Shown: positions 53,020 to 64,000, counted from the first letter of the stretch. The stretch: DNA of 64,000 nt from Rhabdophis nuchalis (GCA_039707465.1 CM077643.1:321599919-321663918), one strand, 5' to 3'. The notes: generated by a model not told the origin, from the sequence alone. Made by a program: numbers and translations.

Positions 53020-53250
53020 ACTCTTCTAGTCCAACCCCCTGCCTAGGCAGGAAGCCCTATACCATTTCAGACAAATGGCTATCCAACATCTTCTTAAAGA
53101 CTTGCAGTGTTGGAGCATTCACAACTTCTGGAGGCAAGCTGTTCCACTGACTAATTGTTCTGTCAGGAAATTTCTCCTCAGTTCTAGGTTGCTTCTCTTC
53201 TTGATTAGTTTCCACCCATTGCTTCTTGTTCTACTCTCAGGTGCCTTGGG
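53020..53250 (-). mobile_element. CR1-type LINE 3' end
   Basis: TCTTCTAGTCCAACCCCCTG, AATGGCTATCCAACATCTTC and CAGGAAATTTCTCCTCAGTT: the antisense of the CR1 copy at 54500-55070. Confidence 0.85.
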
Positions 53251-53343
53251 ATGCTAATCAGAGGCATCGCCAATTATCAACATATTAGCATTGGATTTTT
53301 TTTATTTAAAAAAACCCTGATCTCATTTCTATGCCTTCTAGAG

Positions 53344-53464
53344 TAGGGGTCTCCAACCTTTGCAACTTTAAGTCTGAAGGACTTCAGCTCCCAGCTTTGC
53401 TGGCTGGAGAATTCTGGGAGCTGAAGTTCTTCAGACTTAAAGTTGCAAAGGTTGGAGACGCCTG
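53344..53464. mobile_element. foldback hAT MITE (GGTCTCCAACC subfamily), 121 bp
   Basis: TAGGGGTCTCCAACCTTTGC to GGTTGGAGACGCCTG. Perfect 8-bp duplication TTCTAGAG at 53336-53343 and 53465-53472. Confidence 0.95.
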
Positions 53465-53472
53465 TTCTAGAG

Positions 53473-54499
53473 GAACTGCACTGATATTTTACTCCGGAGC
53501 ATCAAGGGGAGAGAGTGGGTTGCAATTCTAGTTGTCGCCTGTTAAATTCAAACAGCAGCCTTGTGGCCACCTCGATTGAAAGGATCCCAGTCCCATTTGG
53601 AGGGCTTCAATTAAGATCAAGACCCGGAAAACAGAGTGATTAGTGTCTAATAAACATGCAGCTCTTTTCTTCATGGGCCAATAATAATACTTTATTTTTC
53701 AGCACTAATTTAGCTTGGGCTGTGGAAATGGTTTGCTTTGAAGTAAATTAGAAAGAGCTGTTTTATGTACTGGGATTATTTGTACTACAAATACTTTAGA
53801 ACGGTGCAATTAGATCCAGCTGCTGAAGCCACAGTAGGTTCTGCTGTTAATCATTGATGGAGACAGATCTGACTCAACCTGAGGCCATTGCTGCAAACAG
53901 ACTCATATACAGATTTCCAGAAGCTTTAAATGTTATTATTCGAGGGGAAGAAGAACAGATAATAAGTTTAACACCCAAAAGTTCCAGAGAATTACCTATT
54001 TCTTCCACCTGCAGAAGTAGGACAGATAAACTTTTCCTTCAACAACTTCCTTCATATCCGGAAAGATTTCATCTGCATATTTTTGCATACAAAGATACTC
54101 CTAATGGCACAAGAGTCAATAATCAGCCATCATCAGAATATGCTGTTTAATATGCTGGGGGAGCCAGCCCTTCCTGTTTGTAAATTGTATGCTCTCGTTA
54201 TGCTATGTGATTCAGCTAAACCTGATTTATTCAAAAATCATGGCTCAGCAGGATGGACAAACTAGTTTTTCCCATAGAATTATCCTTAGAATTATATCTG
54301 GTAACTGTATCTAATGTTGCATGTAATTGTACAAATCAATTTAATTGTATGAATCAAGATGCTAATTGGTTTGGGGGGGAGGGGAGAATGGAAAAGTTTG
54401 CCTTTTAACTACATTAAAACAATTCTGAACTTCAACAAGAAAAACAGAATTCTGGATTTCAACAAGACAAAAAAGAAGCATCCACTGATGCAATAATTA
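53473..54499. other. no gene recognised; one 98-codon open frame of unknown status
   Basis: The frame 53854-54150 (+) has no family motif I recognise, lacks good flanking splice sites by eye, and is probably chance. Confidence 0.35.
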
Positions 54500-55070
54500 A
54501 ACTATGCAAGATCACGTGAAGTGGTAATACCACTTTATAATGCCTTGGTAAGGCCGCACTTGGAATACTGCATTCAGTTTTGGTTGCCAAGATATAGAAA
54601 AGATGTGGAGACTCTAGAAAGTGTGCAGAGAAGAGCAACAAAGACGATTAGGGGACTAAAACATATGAAGAACGGTTTCAGGAACTGGGTATGTCTAGTC
54701 TAATGGAAAGAAGGACTAGGGGAGACATGATAGCAGTGTTCCAATATCTCAGCGGTTGCCACAAAGAAAAGGGAGTCAAACTATTCTCCAAGGCACGTGA
54801 GGGTAGAACAAGAAGCAATGGGTGGAAACTAATCAAGGAGAGAAGCAACTTAGAACTGAGGAGAAATTTCTTGACAGTTAGGACAATTTATCAGTGGAAC
54901 AGAAATTGCCTCCAGAAGTTGTGAATGCTACAGCACTGGAAGTCTTTAAGAAGATGTTGGATGGCCATTTGTCTGAAACCGTATAAGGTTCCTGCCTAGG
55001 CCGAGGGTTGGACTAAAAGACCTCAAAGGTCCCTTCCAACTCTGCACTGTATTGTATTATTATAATGCTA
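54500..55070 (+). mobile_element. CR1 LINE, C-terminus of ORF2 and 3' UTR
   Basis: Readings [28 protein letters not shown] and SNGWKLIKERSNLELRRNFL are the conserved CR1 ORF2 C-terminal blocks, with frameshifts. It ends GGTCCCTTCCAACTCTGCAC TGTATTGTATT. Degraded copy. Confidence 0.9.
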
Positions 55071-55284
55071 ACCTGGATTCCTCTCCCTTTTCTTCTCATA
55101 CTGAGTGGAGAACTTCAGCAAATGCAGCTGCTCCATTACACTCTAAAACCAAAAATGACACCCTGAGGTTTTTTTAAGCAGTTTCTTTTATTGTTCTTCA
55201 TCGATTGACAGAAATCTTGCCAAACTAAAGGAAGCTACTTGTACCATTGAAGATAGATTCCAGGAACCAGAGGAGGAGCTATGT

Positions 55285-55474
55285 CAGTGATGGCTAACCT
55301 TTTTGTCCTCGCATGCTGAAAGCACACATGCCCACACTCACAATCAATGTGTGTGTGACAACACCCCCCTATGCGCCCTGCCCCCTGCGCATGCATGCAT
55401 GACTTCCTATGTGCTTCCCTGCGGCTCACATGCCTGCAGAGAGGGCTCCGCATGCCACAGGTTTGCTATCACAG
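55285..55474. mobile_element. hAT-like element (CAGTGATGGCTAACC family), 190 bp
   Basis: Termini CAGTGATGGCTAACCTTTTT and GGTTTGCTATCACAG; flanks AGCTATGT/AGCTATCT match 7/8. Confidence 0.85.
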
Positions 55475-56321
55475 AGCTATCTTAACTATCTTTTCTGTCT
55501 TTTGCTCATCTGCAATGAATTCACTCCCTCCTGGGAATCTGGAATACATTCCACCACCTACTGGTAATAAAACTCCATAGATTGCTTTAATTTTGAAGGG
55601 GGAAAAAGGTTTTTTATGACCATTGTTGAAAAACATCATAGGGTTTGGTAAAGTGACACTCCAATTTCAAAAGAAGTGATGCTTTCTTAGGTGTTGATAT
55701 ATACATCGCTTTCTAGATTCCATGTCATTTCCATCAGACTTACTCTATTCCCTTTTTATAATTCCCTTTTATGATGCAGGCTTGGGAAAGTACAAATTTG
55801 TGTCCAGCTTAAATCAGAAAAATATTTAGGACATTATAAAAGAGACGTTTTCAAGTACAAAGCGAGGAAATCAGGTGTGAATTCCAACTTCAAAGTCAAG
55901 AAAAGTATTAGGATTCTGCGTTTTTTCTCACATTATAAATCAAAGCTGCTTGAAAATATCAGCTAGGTTTTTTGTGGAGTTGCTCAATTATTTCAGGTAG
56001 ACAGACTTTCAGATTGCATTTCCAAAAACGGCTCATGTGTAATGAATGTGCATGTATGCTTGTCCATTTGTCCTGATGTATTTAAGAAAGAAGGAATTTG
56101 TAACTGATCCGCACCCTTTCATCTAATTTCTTGACAATCAAGAACAACAACAAACTGGTTGAAGAGCTGCCTGCTATTGTCTGTGGTGTGTTGTCCTAGT
56201 CATGGACACATGTAGACTGTAATTTGAAATTGGAATCATCTTCACCCGAAGAACTAGATTCCACCCATTCTCCACTTTTGTTTAACATCTGCATGAAGCT
56301 GCTGGGGAATGTCATTTGTTG
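55475..56321. other. no gene recognised
   Basis: Intergenic-like. Confidence 0.4.
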
Positions 56322-56329
56322 GCATAGGA

Positions 56330-56464
56330 CAGAGGTCTGCAAAGTTGGCTCTTTTAAGACTGGTGGACTTCAACTCCCAGAATTCCCCAGCCAGCTTGGG
56401 TGGCTGGGGAATTCTGGGAGTTGAAGTCCACCAGTCTTGAAAGAGCCAACTTTGCAGACCCCTG
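56330..56464. mobile_element. foldback hAT MITE (CTGCAAAG subfamily), 135 bp
   Basis: CAGAGGTCTGCAAAGTTGGC to CTTTGCAGACCCCTG. Perfect 8-bp duplication GCATAGGA at 56322-56329 and 56465-56472. Confidence 0.95.
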
Positions 56465-56572
56465 GCATAGGATAAAGTACCATCCATATGCTGATATTGC
56501 TCAGTTGAATATCTCTTAGCTGACCAAGTGATGTTATTGCAATATTTTTCCAATGCCAGGAGGCTATAGGTC

Positions 56573-57036
56573 CATGATGGCAAACCTATGGCACATGTGC
56601 CACATGTGGCATGCAGAGCCATTTCGGAGGGCACACAAGGCGTTGCCCTGTCAGCTCCAGTGTGCTGGCAAGCTGATTTTTGCCCTTGTTTTTCAGCCAT
56701 TTTTCACCCTCCGGAGGCTTCAGGAAAGCCTTCTGAATCCTCCAAAGGGAGAAAACTGGCCCAGCAGGCAATCCAGAGGTCCGTTCCTGAATTTCCAGTA
56801 TGCGTGTTGGGGCGTTTTTTTGCCCTCCCCAGGCTTCAGGAGGCTTTCCAGCCATAAAACAGCCCAATGCACCTCCTGGAAGTCCAGAGGCTTCAGTGAG
56901 GCCTGTACACATGCGCGGGGGATGGGTGGGGGTTGTACACACATGCATGAGGGGAGGGCATTATATTATGGGTGTGCATGACCCCCCTGTTCCTCCTGCT
57001 TTCAGCACACATTGACAAAAAGGTTAGCCATCACTG
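56573..57036. mobile_element. hAT-like element (CAGTGATGGCTAACC family), about 464 bp
   Basis: CCATGATGGCAAACCTATGG at the left and AGGTTAGCCATCACTG at the right. No clear target duplication. The GC-rich interior gives several overlapping open frames that are not genes. Confidence 0.75.
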
Positions 57037-57353
57037 CTCTAAGTGCTTAGATGGGGTTGAACCGACGTAACCTAGGCAAGACCACTGTCCATGAGTCTTG
57101 GTTCCAGATCAGGGGATTTCCCATCTTTGCTGTAAGTGGGATTGCAAATTTGGAGACCCTCCTGGACTCACAACTCCTGCTTGAGAAAGTGACAGTTGCG
57201 GCCATAAAACCCTTTGCATATAACTCTTTGTGTTGAGTACCAATTGCAACCATTTTTATTAAGCAGACCTTGCTTAATATTATTATTATTAAATTTATAT
57301 GCCGACCAACTCCCTATGCTACGCCTTAATTACCTTTTGGTTAGACCTCTGAA

Positions 57354-57545
57354 GTGGGGTGGGTTGCTGCCGGTGTTACTGCCGGTTCGCAGCATGCATG
57401 TGCCAGACACACACTCTGCGTGCATGCAGAGTTGCCTGTAAATAGGAACATTAAAAAATGCCAAAAACCCATGCCGTGACAATCAGGGAACTGGTTCAGA
57501 GGTGTGGCAAGCCTGGATCGCTGCCAGTAGCAACCCACCTCTGCT
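57354..57545. mobile_element. hAT-like element (CAGTGGTGGGTT family), about 190 bp
   Basis: TGGGGTGGGTTGCTGCCGGT and CCAGTAGCAACCCACCTCTG are inverted ends. Confidence 0.6.
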
Positions 57546-57549
57546 CTCC

Positions 57550-57880
57550 AGCCCACTGAATATGGGGCTGTCTGCCCTTAAAGATGAGCCAGAAACTACA
57601 ATTGGTTTAGAATGCAGCAGTATGGTTAGCAATGAGTACATCTGCTCTGTGAATTGCAGTGATTGGGCTTTCAACTAGAATTCAAGGTGCTGTTAACCAC
57701 CTATAAAGCCCTGCATGGCACAGAGCCAGGTTATTTATAGGATCATCTGTCTCTGGTTATTTCGTTCTGTCCCATTAAGTCACGCAGGATGGGCTAGTTT
57801 AAAGTCTCTTCCTTGAGGCAGTGCTATCTTATGGGACCTAAAAATCTGCCTCCTCTATTGCTGTGCCTGCTTGCAGATTT
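57550..57880 (+). mobile_element. degraded L2/CR1-clade LINE coding fragment
   Basis: LEFKVLLTTYKALHGTEPGY and TTIGLEC-like blocks correspond to [21 protein letters not shown] of the better copies; multiple stops. Confidence 0.6.
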
Positions 57881-58657
57881 GGAACAACAAAATCAAACAA
57901 ATAAAAAATGTAGTTTTGAATGCTAGATCACAGTCTGGATTCGGTGAATAAATAATGTCCTGCATGTGTTTCCTTCCCCAGAGATCCTCTGTTTCTTATA
58001 ACTTTTTTTTTTTTAAAAAGAAGCAATGTAGAAAACAGGAGAGAAGGAAAAATAAAGCCAGAGGAAGGGAAGTCACCAATACGAAAAAATCACAATGAGT
58101 CACATTCTCTTGGAAAATAGTCTTTTTTTTTGTCCAGAATATGGAGAGGTAATAGAATACTTGGCTCTGGAATCAAAAAGGAATTCAGAAACTTGCCTTA
58201 GTAAACTAATTTATTTAGCATGCATCTTCTTTTCACAAATTCCACTCAGTTCACTTAATCATTACAAGAGATGAAGAAAACTCACAGAAACGGTATGTAC
58301 GTACCTATTGCTGATCTCTCCGATGCAATCATTTTTAAAAAGTAAGCCACAAATTAGATGGGGCTGAAGGATAAAGTGCTGAAATATTGATTTCAAGTTA
58401 ATTGAGTAATGTTTCGTGAATGAAAGTGAATATACATGTTCCAGGATAATGTTGCAGGATCCAATCTGGGTCAGTCACCGGGACCTTCTAAAGCTTTTGG
58501 ACTCGTACTGGAACCCATCCTCAGGGGACTTCTCTGTATGTTATGGGTTGTTGTGTTTGTGGTATTTATACTGTGGCTGGTTCGATGTGTGTTATTTATA
58601 TGGTGGTCCCAATTTACATCTAAAAATCTACGCACAACAGCCACCACATAAATATGT
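57881..58657. other. no gene recognised
   Basis: Open frames at 58416-58706 and antisense lack recognisable motifs. Confidence 0.35.
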
Positions 58658-58977
58658 AGGTGGGGTGAAATGCTACCGGTTCGGAACGGTTCGCCTGAAC
58701 CGGTAGTAAAAAATGCTACCAGTTTGGGTGAACTGGTAGTTCTGACAATCAGCTGTGTGACAATCAGCTGTGCGACAATCAGCTGTGCCGTGTGATTTAT
58801 ATTCGCTAACCAATCTAAATCACATGGCACAGCTGTTCCCCCTCCGCTGTTCTACATACCTTTGCTGACTCAGAAAAGGCTCCTAATTCTTCTTTTTCAG
58901 TGCTTCATGGTAGCACATGTGCGTGTGAAACAAACCAGTAGCGAACTGGTAGCAGACTTCAGAGCATTTCACCCCTG
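58658..58977. mobile_element. hAT-like element (GGGGTGAAATGCTACCGG family), about 320 bp
   Basis: GTAGGTGGGGTGAAATGCTA and GAGCATTTCACCCCTGGTG are inverted ends; internal ACAATCAGCTGTGYGACAATC is a short tandem repeat at 58744-58788. Confidence 0.65.
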
Positions 58978-59335
58978 GTGTAAGGTTTATCTGAGCTAGA
59001 GTTATCATATTTTCAGAAGTCACTGCTCTTCGAAACACTCTATAAAGACTTACAAACTCTGAGTCTAAGGCACAACTTCAACTTTTCTTCTCGTCTATTC
59101 CGGTTCTATCTTACATTTCCCACAAAAAGTAAATAAGATGAAGATTGAAAAGCTCCACTCACACACAGGGCAAAGATTCTTTCTTTTTTTTTGAAAAAGA
59201 ATTTTATTGGTTTTACAATTTATAGTAAGGGAAAAGGGTAAATAGGGTTTGTAATATACATTTTAGAGCTTCCATGTCAGAGATGGTGGTTGCATTCGGA
59301 TCTTCATACAGTATCCTGTTAAGTAAATAGTGTTA

Positions 59336-59338
<3 letters not shown>

Positions 59339-59409
<71 letters not shown>
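59339..59409 (+). repeat. (TA)n microsatellite inside the L1 3' segment
   Basis: About 35 uninterrupted TA units between ORF1 stop and poly(A). Confidence 0.95.
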
Positions 59410-59412
<3 letters not shown>

Positions 59413-59488
59413 ATTTTTAAAGTTCGTACATTCAATCTTTGGTTTTACATTCACATCCGTTTCAAGAATTACGATAATTCAAAATTAA

Positions 59489-59838
59489 TTATTTTTGAGA
59501 TCTGAGCCTCTTTGCTACTGCACCTTCTTTCTCCCTCCCCTCAGTGGCTCCTCCTGTTCCTTCTTCTTCATCTCCCAGGATTGAGGAATGTTTTTTAAGA
59601 AAGGTCTCCGCCTCTCCTGTTGTTTTAATTTTTATCCTACCTCCATCCCAGAATACCAACATTCCTTCAGGCATTAACCATTTAAACCAGATTCCGTTTT
59701 TATATAACTTTTTGGACAGGAAGGAATATTTCCTTCTCATTTCTCTAATCTTTTTCGGAATCTGTTTCAATATAGCAATGTCTTTTTGCTCATATTTCAA
59801 AGGGCCCTCTCATTGTGCTCTCAGTATCTCATCCCATG
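59489..59838 (-). pseudogene. L1 ORF1p C-terminal domain fragment
   Basis: Minus strand: YTWDEILRAQ, one stop, then KYEQKDIAILKQIPKKIREM and MPEGMLVFWDGGRIKIKTTG, ending RSQK and stop. This is the L1 ORF1 C-terminal domain that follows the RRM (nucleic-acid chaperone of L1 RNP). Broken from its N-terminus by the inversion. Confidence 0.85.
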
Positions 59839-59993
59839 TGTACTTGACTTGACTTCTGGTTCTCGACGGCAACAGAAGTGCTCCTTGGCACTCCTGCCGC
59901 TTGCTTCCTTGGCTGGCCCCCCAGGGGGGCCCAGGGAGTTTGGGTTAACTCCCTGCCGTATGAGTGGCTGTGGGGGCTCCCATATCGATGGCG

Positions 59994-60311
59994 GTTTATT
60001 TATTTATTTATTTATTTATTTAAATTTATATCCCGCCCTTCTCCACAAAGGACCCAGGGCGGCGCACAGGAAATTTAAAAACATACAAAATACAATAAAT
60101 ATAATTTTAAAAACTATTAAATAAACCTATCCTGCGCTAAAACCAAATTTTAAAAACCCAATAAAACTACCTAAAAGTCCCCATGGGAGGTTAGGCTAGG
60201 CCGGCTTGTTGAAACAAATATGTCTTAAGACATTGGCGGAAGAGGCGGAGGTCGGTGATGGTACGTAATTCAGGGGGTAGGTCATTCCAGAGGGCTGGCC
60301 CCGCCACAGAG
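59994..60311 (-). mobile_element. L2/CR1-clade LINE 3' fragment inside L1 5' UTR
   Basis: TATCCCGCCCTTCTCCACAA and GACCCAGGGCGGCGCACAGG, then antisense coding scraps ending CCAGAGGGCTGGCCCCGCCA; (ATTT)n at 59998-60023. Confidence 0.85.
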
Positions 60312-61041
60312 GTTGGCAGGATGCCTTTTTCCGCTTTGCTCTAGGAGCCGAGGGAGCAGAAAGCAGTGGGGGATCCCCTCGCCAACGCTTACTGGAACTA
60401 TTGAAATAAAGAAGACGGGCTGAAATGCTGGACTTGGTGGAATGCAACGGGACTCTCTTTTAAAGGAAAAAAGTGACTGTGAGTTTTTGCTTTACTATTC
60501 ATTAATCTTCAACAGAAAGAAAAATAGAGGGGGGAGTTTTAACTGTAGAAACCCCCTCTTGTAAAAGCGGCTGTTTAAAATGCTCTCCGAATCTAGGAGA
60601 GAGAAGGATTAACAGCATCCGTTCCTATATCATCTAAAAGAAACTTTGTTTCAATGTTGGAATTGCAACCGGCAACATTGTATCTGTAGCTTGTTAAAGA
60701 GCGGAAACTTTTACTTTTTTCTCCTTTCCGGAGGTGAGGCGGCAAAATGGCGCTCTCTTTGTTCCGAATGGAAAACTTTTATTGACTTATGATAACATCC
60801 CTTCAACTGGTTGAAAATCAAGGAAAAATACATTTCTAAGGTCTTCTCAAGAAGCCCTTGGTGTACTTCCCAATACATTGACCTTCTTTTTTTTTTTACT
60901 GTGGATCTATAGAAAAATTATCTCTCTGAACTTTATAAAATATAAAATCAGACCACTGACTCAGTTTGTTCCTGACATCTCAAATTTCACAGACTGCTTG
61001 CTCCTTGACACCATTTTTATTGTACGAACTTAAAATTATAA

Positions 61042-61605
61042 ATGCCTCATAAAAAAAAAAATCTCCAGCTGGAAAGTCCCTTCCAGCTCAAACTTCAACT
61101 AGAGCCACCCCGACTTCACAGCAAGGGAAAATCACCACCATGTTACAGAAAGGGGCAACAGGAGGAGAGAAAGAGAAAGAACCAACACTTCATGATATAA
61201 TGAAAGAAATACAAGAAATGCAGAAAGACCTGATGAACTTAAGAATACACCTGCTGGAGACACAAAAAACTACAACAACCAACGAACAGAAAATTGGAGA
61301 GTTGAAGGAGGGGGCAGCCGAGATGAAAGGAGAGATAAAGGAACTGCAAAAAGAAACGGCAGAATTTTCTGGACATATGTCTAAATTTGAATTTGAAAGA
61401 ATGTCTTTCTTCCTTAGGTTTCAGACCATCCCTGAGAGAGAAGGTGAAGGCTTAAGAGATTTGATGAGTGGAATTTTAACAGATTACATTAAAAAAAGCA
61501 AAGAATACCTTTGGGGGGAAATAGATTTAATTTACAGAATTAATTCAGCATATGCTAGAATAAATGAAGTCCCCAGAGAGATTCATATTAAATTTTTAAG
61601 AAGGT
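61042..61605 (+). pseudogene. L1 ORF1p N-terminal half (coiled coil and RRM start)
   Basis: Likely start ATG at 61042 (MPHKKK). A one-base length change in the A11 run at 61051-61061 breaks the frame; downstream the frame is open to 61605. Heptad-rich stretch IKELQKETAEFSGHMSKFEF is the coiled coil, followed by MSFFLRFQTIPEREGEGLRD and INEVPREIHIKFLRR, the RRM. It ends where the target duplication starts. Confidence 0.85.
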
Positions 61606-61623
61606 ACACAGGGGAAGGATTCT

Positions 61624-62989
61624 GACCACTGTCTCGGGTGGACTTAAGAAGAATGAAAGGCAGACAACCTCTGACACCATATAATGCAGAATTGACAACT
61701 TGAAGGTCAAATGGCCTCGTTCACAATTTTGGATGTCTCACAAACTGTAATCTAAGGCAAGTGAAGGGATTTCTATTTACCAAAAAACATACTTCTCCTC
61801 CTCAACTTCTGGTACCGCTGAGAAATATTTCATTTTTAATGTTATAGATTTGGAGTCAGTGTGCACAATAGTGAGCTAGATGAATCAATGGTTTAATTCA
61901 GTATTACCTCGCTCTCCATCTACCCGAGTTCCTAAAAGAAAAATAAATATATATCATCTCCCCCCCCCCCTTTTTTTAAATGTGCTTTAATCCGAAACCT
62001 TTTCAGTCTTGTTGGGAAACAGGTTACAATTCACAGACTCAGAGATGAATCCCCCACTGAAATCAGTTTAAATTATTCACAAGCAAACACACACATGTAT
62101 AAAGCAATCAATTTCTATTTGTTTCACTCGGGCTACCTAGAATCGGCTTCCAACATGCTGGAGAAAGTCTTGATATTAGGGGGCAACTCTAAGCAGAGCT
62201 TTCCAGAGCTTCTCTGACAATTTTGTGAAATTTCACAAGGCAAAGGGGAAAACCCCCTTCCTCAGTGGGATCAGCTGGAAGGTAGTATGTTTATGCTCTT
62301 CCCAGGGCCAGCAATTAAAAGGTTAGGCCACTACAACTACCAAAAAAGCACAGTCATTTTCAGAAGCTTTCAGAGGGAAGCAGTCGGGTGCTAAAATCCT
62401 TAGAAGTTACAAGAGAAAGTTATTGGCAAGGGAAGCAAACAGCATTAAACAGTTTAGAGACATTCTTGGTTCTCTGTGTTCCCTACTGAGGATCGATAAC
62501 TAATGCCAGAAAGCCAGCTGTCTCTTCTTCTCAAGAGAGGGCAAATACTGAAATAAAGCCCAAGTCGCAACCTCAAAATTATAAGGAGGCTGGAGTTACC
62601 ATCCAGAACATATCTGAAGATAAAGATGAAAGGAGAGGGGAGCCTCCTTAATGTTAGACAAATAACATTTCCATAGTGCAGTATAATTTTGTTTTAAATA
62701 AATAAATATATATATATGTTTTCCCGTGTAAGTATGAAATTGTTTTTGCAACGTTTCGGCAAGATCTCACTTTAATATATATATTAAAAACTCTACTATA
62801 GTCCTGCCTCTCCCCTGCCCCACTATATTCTCCAGCTGTTCTGGTTTTTTTCTTCTTCTCTTCCTACTAAACTTTCACATTAAGTATGGACAGCAATGGG
62901 ATCTGAACAGTCTTGGATCCTTTTTTTCCTATCTAAATAGATTTTCACAATTTCTTTGCTTTTGGTGGATCATAAATCCAACCGATAAA
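61624..62989. other. no gene recognised
   Basis: Intergenic-like; T run at 61970-61978 after a C run, short (TA)n at 62704-62716. Confidence 0.4.
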
Positions 62990-63418
62990 TTTAGATTTAG
63001 ATTTATTTAATTTTTTATACCGCCTTACTCCCGAAGGACTCAGGGCGGTGTACAGCCAAAATAAAACACAGATATATAAAAGTTAAAAACAATTTAAAAA
63101 CATATTAAATAATTTGGCCCATGATAAGATTAAAAACCAACAAACCCAATTAAAATTAATAAATAATAACATTCGTATTAACGCCAGCCCGGCTTGTTGA
63201 AAAAGAAAAGTTTTAAGAGCATGGCGAGAGGTGCGTAGGTCAGGGATAATTCGTAATTCGCTCTCCCCCTGGGTGTCGCCAGTCGATATTGTTTAGCCGA
63301 CGGCACAATGAGGAGACCCTCTCTATGGGAGCGTACTGGCCGGTGGGAGGCTCTCGGTGGCAGAAGGCAATCTTGTAGGTACCCAGGTCCTAAGCCAAGT
63401 CATATATTGAATACCCTA
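62990..63418 (-). mobile_element. L2/CR1-clade LINE fragment, older
   Basis: TATACCGCCTTACTCCCGAA and GACTCAGGGCGGTGTACAGC are the antisense 3' terminus; coding remnants at 63180-63360 are diverged from the other copies. Confidence 0.75.
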
Positions 63419-63544
63419 ATGAGCTGTAGTGAATACATAGAGGTTGCACTGTCCCTTCTGGGTTCCCGGCAGAGGTAATATTCAGCAGGTTCTCTCCGGT
63501 TCAGGCGAACAGGTAGTAGCAGCTGAAGGAGGCTCCGCTCCAGA

Positions 63545-63782
63545 AGTGGATTCCTACCAGTTTGGCCAAGTAGGTAGTATATTGGCCTGCCACGCTCCTG
63601 AACCGGTTCTCTCAGTGGCGCCGTAGGCACCGCCATCTTGTTTTTTGCTTCTGCACATGCGCAGAAGCATTTTTAGTACTGTGCATGTGCACATAGGGCG
63701 TGTCAGGTGCATGTGTGCAAAGTGCACACGAGCAGCACATCCCTGAGCAAACCCGCAGTAGCAGCAGCCAGAACCCACCCCT
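63545..63782. mobile_element. hAT-like element (CAGTGGTGGGTT family), about 240 bp
   Basis: GTGGATTCCTACCAGTTTGG to CCAGAACCCACCCCTG, with the family phrase TTGGCCTGCCACGCTCCTGA also seen at 52.4 kb. Confidence 0.65.
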
Positions 63783-64000
63783 GCTTCACTCTCCACCCCA
63801 ATGTATTGCACGAGCACTGTGCATGCGCAGAAGGCGGTGCAAATCTGCAGACGGTGGTGTGCATGAAGGCACTCACATTTGCAAATTGGTAGGGAAGGTA
63901 AGTGAATCCCACCGCTAGTTCCCACTGTTCTAGGACGGGCACATTTAAGATGAAAAACTAAATATGCCTTTCTTCCAATTCAGTTCCTTAGGATTACGTA

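Larger units (their letters stand above)
59163..61623. mobile_element. L1 copy with 5' inversion (twin priming), ORF1 only, with nested L2 scrap
   Basis: From left: probable target duplication (59163-59180); antisense poly(A) and AATAAA (59181-59208); 3' segment in minus orientation with the ORF1 C-terminus (59489-59838); then the L1 5' UTR in plus orientation from about 59850, broken by an L2 3' fragment (59994-60311); ORF1 N-terminus in plus orientation (61042-61605); second duplication copy (61606-61623). The duplications agree at 16 of 18 bases. The two ORF1 halves meet at the same codon region (RRYT / YTWDEI). No ORF2 is present. Confidence 0.8.

Noticed and set aside
53854..54150. 98-codon open frame as an exon of a downstream gene
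   Set aside because: No recognisable family, no convincing acceptor or donor, and the region has no other coding signal.
56553..57015. Open frames up to 142 codons
   Set aside because: Contained within a hAT-like element; no protein family recognised.
38494..64000. Search for the neighbours expected from human synteny (for example FRMD1 or DACT2)
   Set aside because: No exon of either was recognised on either strand by eye; they may lie beyond the window. A protein-to-genome alignment would be decisive.

Overview
This window is vertebrate nuclear DNA, most likely from a squamate and probably a snake. The evidence is the repeat mix: 3' ends of CR1/L2-clade LINEs, a BovB tail, L1 fragments, at least three tRNA-derived SINE families, very many short hAT-like elements with 8-bp target duplications, and dense microsatellites. 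The species call is an inference from repeat content; no search was run.

One protein-coding gene is readable. Ten exons on the + strand between 912 and 38493 join with consistent splice phases into a 389-residue open reading frame ending in a stop. It is a complete kinesin motor domain whose N-terminal edge is the kinesin-14 neck/motor junction, and it matches KIF25. The P-loop, switch I, switch II and the microtubule-binding [10 protein letters not shown] stretch are all present, so the gene looks functional. Exons upstream of the neck are not visible; they lie before the window or were missed in the first 900 bases.

Introns (1001-38335): intron 1 (5.7 kb) and intron 2 (8.9 kb) hold LINE/SINE debris, a 104-bp tandem triplication of a foldback element, and a four-deep transposon nest at 10161-12987. 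Intron 7 contains, about 95 bases after the exon 7 donor, a foldback element whose minus strand carries a near-canonical hammerhead ribozyme fold at 28231-28277. Intron 8 holds a hAT element with an L2-like LINE inside it and a G-rich minisatellite.

Downstream (38494-64000) no further gene was found. This half is intergenic-like: L2/CR1 fragments, an L1 fragment inserted in an L2 fragment (46.6-48.0 kb), a solo LTR with perfect 5-bp duplication (48390-48688), many hAT-like elements, and an ORF1-only L1 copy at 59181-61605 with the inverted structure of twin priming and a probable 18-bp target duplication.

No tRNA, rRNA, CRISPR or operon structure is present. Repeat family names are assigned from remembered consensus features and termini; exact subfamily names would need a repeat-library search.
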